A stretch of DNA of 64,000 bases from Variovorax sp. CAN15. Its GTDB lineage: Bacteria > Pseudomonadota > Gammaproteobacteria > Burkholderiales > Burkholderiaceae_C. Location of the stretch: NCBI RefSeq assembly GCF_030462475.1, contig NZ_JASMRZ010000001.1, positions 55,860-119,859 on the forward strand, in the 5' to 3' direction. Shown here piece after piece: positions 60,102-64,000 of this stretch; position 1 is the stretch's first letter, and each line of letters begins with the position of its first letter. The notes below the pieces were generated by a model, which saw nothing but the letters and a program-made list of their open reading frames with translations, did no database searches and was not told the DNA's origin. The translations under genes and the position numbers were made by a program.

Positions 60102-61178
60102 ATGACGCTTTCCGAACAAATCCCCCCGGACCCGCGCTGCATTGCGCTGGTGCGCCATCTCCGATCGGCATTCAACACGGAGGCTCGAGCGCTCGACGCT
60201 GCCGGAGGACGCCCCTTGCGAGCCTACCTCGTCCTCGAAAACTGGCATGCCGGCGCGTTGACCGCCGCCATCGGGGAACACCACCCCGCCATGGCCGAGG
60301 ACCGTGTGACGGTGCCCGACCCCCACTTCAAGCACCGCGAGGAGGATGCACCCTGTCTGTTGCAGTTGCCGCAGCATTGGGCCGATTCATCCACGGACCC
60401 GATGCTCGCGCGCCTGGCCGCCAGCGATCTGCCCGGGTGGCTCGCGCAAGCCTGGGTGCAGGCCGAGCAGCGCCAGATGCAGCAGCCCCTGTGCGGCGTT
60501 CTCTTCAGCGACTCAATCGCCGTGGCCATTGCCAGTCATTGGGCGGTGCTGGGCGATCAACTGTCACCCGCCGATGGCAGCGCGCGCCTTTTGCGCTATC
60601 AAGACCCGCGCGTGCTGCAGCGTGCATGGCCCGTGCTGTCCGATGCACAGCGGCGACAGTGGCTCGGCCCCGTGCGGCGCTGGTGGACGCTGGAGCAGCC
60701 GTGGGGGCCATGGGCCTTGGTCGACCTGGTGCAGCAGGACGTTTCGGCCACATCTCGCGAGCCCGAGTGGTTCCAGGCGTTCGCCAATCCCGCTGGCGAC
60801 ACCGAACCGCTGTCGTCATCGGCACTCGGCCGTCTGAGCTTCGACCTGCCCCAATGGTGGGCCGCGCATTCGTCGCCGGCAGGCCATCGCGTCTGGGCGC
60901 GGCTGGCCGGCAATGGCGTGCGCGTCGACCGGCAACCCGACGGTGCCGCGATGAGCCGCCTGCTGGCCCAAGGCCGGAGCCTGAGCCTGGGCGGCGACGA
61001 CCTGGAAGATTTCGTCGACCTCACCTGGCGAGCACATCCGACCCAAGACACGAAGCGCGAGGCCTTCTGGCAATCGCCAAGCGAAGCCGCTCTGCTCGCC
61101 CGGGTCATGGACACGTTGCGCCGCCAGCCGGATCTACGTTTTGGCACCGCATACGCCGATGCCGTGTCCTCGAGATAA
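60102..61178 (+). CDS. DUF4123 VgrG-effector adaptor protein
   Basis: DUF4123 proteins act as chaperones that load effectors onto VgrG. The 358-residue protein carries the DUF4123 region at about 38-165 (RAYLVLENWHAGALTAAIGE onward). The rest is rich in Trp and Arg. It lies between vgrG and the VasX-like effector, the expected order for such a module. The ATG at 60102 is 4 bp after the vgrG stop. Confidence 0.85.
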   Translation: MTLSEQIPPDPRCIALVRHLRSAFNTEARALDAAGGRPLRAYLVLENWHAGALTAAIGEHHPAMAEDRVTVPDPHFKHREEDAPCLLQLPQHWADSSTDPMLARLAASDLPGWLAQAWVQAEQRQMQQPLCGVLFSDSIAVAIASHWAVLGDQLSPADGSARLLRYQDPRVLQRAWPVLSDAQRRQWLGPVRRWWTLEQPWGPWALVDLVQQDVSATSREPEWFQAFANPAGDTEPLSSSALGRLSFDLPQWWAAHSSPAGHRVWARLAGNGVRVDRQPDGAAMSRLLAQGRSLSLGGDDLEDFVDLTWRAHPTQDTKREAFWQSPSEAALLARVMDTLRRQPDLRFGTAYADAVSSR

Positions 61179-61197
61179 GAAAAGAAAGAAACTCCTG

Positions 61198-63879
61198 ATG
61201 CCCTGCGCCACACCTTGCAAGAACTGCGACCGCAAAGGCCTGCCCATTCTGTTTGTCCGCTATGCGGCGGCCTACAGCGCTCAAACCAAAAGCATGGACG
61301 CCCTCAAGCCGCTGCAACCCATGGGCCAGTTGCAAGCCCGCCCCGGAGGCATCCCGATGCAGGCGGCGCTGTACAACGTGCGCATGCTGCGTGCGGGCTA
61401 CATCTACGTGCGCATCGAGCGCAAGGGCGTTCCCCCTGAATGGCAGGGCTACATCGTGCATCCGCATGGCTACCTGGGCGAGTTTCCGGTGACGCTGCCC
61501 CAGACGGCAGAGCCTCACCCGGCGTGCGAGATGGAGCTTCGAGGGGCCAACAACTCGATGGTGTGGGTGCGCGATGCGAAAAACGTCACCAGGCTCGACT
61601 ACATGTTCCACCCGGACCCGATCGACTACGAACACCTCAAGAAAGTGATCGAGCCGAACCTGGGCGAGTACATGCAAGGCTTCGACGTTGCGGGATGGGC
61701 GAGCGGCAGCACGAGCCAGAAGGACACGCTGCAGCCCGGGCAGTTGAATGGGCAGGTGGTGGAGTTCAGCGCACTGAGCGCCGAGGCGGTTCGCGATGCC
61801 TGCGAGCCGCAGATGTACGGGCTGATGGGCAGCAATGCGCAGGAGCGGGGCTGGGGCGACTATGACGAGCAGGTGGAGGTCCGAATGCCAGGAATGACGG
61901 TCACGGGTGAATTCACCGGGCTCGACGATGTGGCCTACGACACCCGAAAACGCATCGGCCCGACCTACGACAACGCTCATGGCAAGAGGTTGAGGAAGAT
62001 GGCCGAGTTTCTGCAACGCCACAAAGGCGCGGTGGTGGCGTGCGAGGATGCCGTGGGCATCGCGCAAGAACTTGGACACCTGCAATCGGAGGCCCATGCT
62101 CCGTACAGCCACTGGCAGATCGAACAAGCCAGCGGGTTTGCCAAGGGAGTGACCAATGAATGGGTTCTCCAGACGGCGGTGAGCGCACAAGGCTTGCGGA
62201 ATCTTGTCAAGAAAGGAGCTTTTCTAGCGATCAGCACCGGCTATGAAGAATCCAAGGGTTTTCATACGCCGTTGCCAAGAGATCCCGAGGCGCGCGCAGC
62301 GGCACTGGCCGCGCGAAATGCCAACAGGGACCGCAACAGAGCTCAGCAAGAGGCAACTGTCACTCAGCAGATGGATGCGCACTTCACTCGGCTTTTCGAT
62401 GAAGCGACGGCCACGCGTTTTGTCGATACCGTACACAAGACTGTGCGCGACAAGGTCGAGGCCCTCCGCTCCAGGCTTGGAGAGGATCAGGGCCGTTGGC
62501 TGGTCAGTCCATCTCTCTTCAAGGTAATGGGCCGCTACAGCGGCAAGGACACGCGCGTGGATCGACCTGGGGGCGGAGCGAACCTGAGCCTCCAACTGGC
62601 TCAGTGCCTGGCGGGCACCGAAAGCAACGATTGGGGCCGCAGATGGCTGGAGCAGTTGGACCTCTGGGGCGACAACGCATTGTCGCGCACACTGTGTTTC
62701 AACAACCTCGCGCACCTGGCCTCGCTTCGGCAGGCGTTGGAAACAGAAGGACAGACGGGACAGCCGGCAACGCTGCCGGCACCCGACCCCAGCGCTCCAC
62801 TGCTGGAGAGCCTGGCGGTCAAGCTCAAACTGCTCGCCGGGCGCGTCGGACTCGGCGACAAAGCTCTTGCGTTCATGGAAGCGTTTCCCGCCATCGGCGA
62901 AAGCGGCAGGCTGCGCAAACTGGCCTGGCCCGCGCATGTGATGACTCTGATGAGCGTCAAGATGGTTGCGGGCCTTGCCGCACTGCCCGTGCCCCGCAAG
63001 GAAGCGCAATTGGTCCGCTACATGGCCCTGACGGGCATCAGCACATTGGGACGCACGGTAGAAAACGAAGCCGAGCGTTTGCAATTGCGCGCGAATGACG
63101 TGAGGCGGGCGCAGATGCTCGGGCGGGCCGAGAAGTTGACCAAACTGTCCACGGCTCAAAAGGGCAAGTCCGGTGAAGCGGCGATGGCTCGAGCGATAGG
63201 CGCGGCGCCCGGCTCACGGGCGGCAATGTTGGGAGGTGTTTTTGACTATGGCGCCAGCTTGTTGAAGGGCGGGCAGCTCATCGTCAACCCCGACGGACGC
63301 ACCGCGGCGGAAATGGCAGGCAATGTCTTGCAGAGCATCGGCTCGATCGCGGATTGGCGCGCCAAGGCGTATGAAGAAACGGTCTTCAAGGGCATCAGAG
63401 GGATCAACGTGTACAAGGAAAAGGTTCTTGAGATCGGGTTGGACACGTTGAATCTCAGGCAGCTTAGAAGTCTTCAGAAAACGGCATTCAAGTTCTTGTT
63501 GCCTGCGGCTATGGTTTCTGTTTGGTTTGATGGGGTTGATGCGGGGATTTCTGATCAAAGGGGACAGGGAGGGCTAAGGAATGCGCAGATTGCGAGCATC
63601 TTGGGCTCTGTATTCACTATTGCGAGCACCGCTGTTGTTGCCTTTGACATTTCGATCATGGGAATAGTAGCAGCGAGTCTTGGTGCGGTGCTTGGTCTAA
63701 TTGGTGCTGTGTTGGTCGTCGCTTCTGTCGTCGCAATTTCTTTTCTCAAGGAAGATGAATGGATCAACTGGTTGACGGATTGCCCACTGAACAAGAAGAA
63801 AATTCCGATTCACGCCAATCTCCAAGAAACTTTGCAAAAGTTCGCCAACGTGCAGGCTGAATTGCAATCGTCGCGCTAG
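61198..63879 (+). CDS. VasX-like (BTH_I2691-type) T6SS pore-forming effector
   Basis: VasX-type effectors damage inner membranes of rival cells. The 893-residue protein starts with CKNCDRKGLPILFVRYA, the Cys-x-x-Cys plus RKGLPILxVRY pattern of the VasX N-terminal region, and ends with hydrophobic helices (FLLPAAMVSVWF; IASILGSVFTIASTAVV; MGIVAASLGAVLGLIGAVLV) suited to pore formation. The middle is Ala-rich helical. From about 63450 the base composition falls well below that of the N-terminal half, suggesting a swapped C-terminus. The start at 61198 is preferred; an ATG at 61159 overlaps the adaptor gene. Confidence 0.87.
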   Translation: MPCATPCKNCDRKGLPILFVRYAAAYSAQTKSMDALKPLQPMGQLQARPGGIPMQAALYNVRMLRAGYIYVRIERKGVPPEWQGYIVHPHGYLGEFPVTLPQTAEPHPACEMELRGANNSMVWVRDAKNVTRLDYMFHPDPIDYEHLKKVIEPNLGEYMQGFDVAGWASGSTSQKDTLQPGQLNGQVVEFSALSAEAVRDACEPQMYGLMGSNAQERGWGDYDEQVEVRMPGMTVTGEFTGLDDVAYDTRKRIGPTYDNAHGKRLRKMAEFLQRHKGAVVACEDAVGIAQELGHLQSEAHAPYSHWQIEQASGFAKGVTNEWVLQTAVSAQGLRNLVKKGAFLAISTGYEESKGFHTPLPRDPEARAAALAARNANRDRNRAQQEATVTQQMDAHFTRLFDEATATRFVDTVHKTVRDKVEALRSRLGEDQGRWLVSPSLFKVMGRYSGKDTRVDRPGGGANLSLQLAQCLAGTESNDWGRRWLEQLDLWGDNALSRTLCFNNLAHLASLRQALETEGQTGQPATLPAPDPSAPLLESLAVKLKLLAGRVGLGDKALAFMEAFPAIGESGRLRKLAWPAHVMTLMSVKMVAGLAALPVPRKEAQLVRYMALTGISTLGRTVENEAERLQLRANDVRRAQMLGRAEKLTKLSTAQKGKSGEAAMARAIGAAPGSRAAMLGGVFDYGASLLKGGQLIVNPDGRTAAEMAGNVLQSIGSIADWRAKAYEETVFKGIRGINVYKEKVLEIGLDTLNLRQLRSLQKTAFKFLLPAAMVSVWFDGVDAGISDQRGQGGLRNAQIASILGSVFTIASTAVVAFDISIMGIVAASLGAVLGLIGAVLVVASVVAISFLKEDEWINWLTDCPLNKKKIPIHANLQETLQKFANVQAELQSSR

Positions 63880-63883
63880 GAGG
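63878..63883 (+). promoter_or_regulatory. Perfect Shine-Dalgarno sequence overlapping the VasX-like stop
   Basis: AGGAGG begins within the last bases of the VasX-like stop codon (TAG), 7 bp upstream of the next ATG. It shows that the following gene is expressed with the effector. Confidence 0.75.
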
Positions 63884-63889
63884 TACAAG

Positions 63890-64000
63890 ATGTTCCCGAA
63901 TGAACACGTCTATCACCGCGCGCGTACGCGTTCAGTTGCGGAAGGTCGCAGGTGTGTGCAAGCCGACGGCAGCAAGAGACTGTTGAAGCCCGGCAGTCGT
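63890..64000 (+). CDS. Start of a gene directly downstream of the VasX-like effector (partial)
   Basis: Only 37 codons are visible (MFPNEHVYHRARTRS at the start); the gene runs off the right edge. It has a perfect ribosome binding site and lies 10 bp after the effector. VasX-like effectors are usually followed by an immunity protein, so that is one possibility, but this N-terminus shows no signal or helix and could equally be another module gene. Confidence 0.55.
   Translation, partial: MFPNEHVYHRARTRSVAEGRRCVQADGSKRLLKPGSR

Noticed and set aside
1..64000. CRISPR arrays, tRNA or rRNA genes, and insertion sequences.
   Set aside because: No regularly spaced direct repeats, no cloverleaf-like sequences, no rRNA stretches and no transposase frames with terminal inverted repeats were seen by eye. 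A dedicated search with tRNA and repeat finders would be decisive.

Overview
The window is about 68% GC, densely packed, and reads as a chromosomal segment of a Comamonadaceae betaproteobacterium, most like Variovorax. This rests on protein resemblance and gene content: repeated Bug/TctC solute receptors beside LysR genes, malate synthase G, a PPi-type phosphofructokinase, the lptA-lptB-rpoN block, DUF2917, and VgrG/DUF4123 type VI secretion (T6SS) effector modules. I saw no rRNA, tRNA, CRISPR array, insertion sequence or prophage.

Layout. 1-3935: a carbon-phosphorus (C-P) lyase locus, with phnG-phnH-phnI leaving the left edge on the minus strand and phnF, a DUF1045 gene and phnN divergent from it around a PhnF-type operator. 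3928-12213: thiL, pgpA and pncC, with thiL separated from pgpA by 6 kb holding a lipoprotein, a LysR regulator, a Bug receptor, an FAD hydroxylase and an MFS exporter. 12234-18212: an Acg-type nitroreductase, small NTF2-like and GNAT proteins, an MFS transporter, a SEC-C protein and an FMN-dependent glutamate-synthase-like enzyme. 19126-20726: a small island with a Tae4-type amidase effector gene that overlaps, by 4 bp, the first of two duplicated two-helix membrane protein genes, with a PIN-domain gene upstream. 20849-35720: mostly housekeeping genes (rRNA methyltransferase, hybrid histidine kinase, cytochrome b561/YceI genes, LysE, phospholipase D family, rpoN, lptB, lptA, dsbA, SPOR protein, argS). 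36446-41385: a catabolic operon (HMG-CoA-lyase-like, CoA transferase, Bug receptor, LysR) facing an IclR regulator across a promoter with two matching palindromes. 41398-57447: metabolic and transport genes, including hisC-like, glcB, pfk, a zinc metallopeptidase and a class II amidotransferase, plus an unrecognised two-gene cassette. 57675-64000: an orphan T6SS tip module (vgrG, DUF4123 adaptor, VasX-like pore-forming effector, and the start of a further gene) running off the right edge.

Two separate T6SS cargo loci occur with no secretion-apparatus genes in the window, so the apparatus must be encoded elsewhere. The best candidate for something undescribed is the Tae4 island: the genes in the usual immunity position encode short two-helix membrane proteins with a predicted periplasmic loop, not the soluble periplasmic Tai4 protein known for this effector family. 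Other non-gene signals are a roughly 95-bp repeat present twice in opposite orientations, paired operator-like palindromes at the iclR promoter, and a 14-codon leader frame coupled to vgrG.
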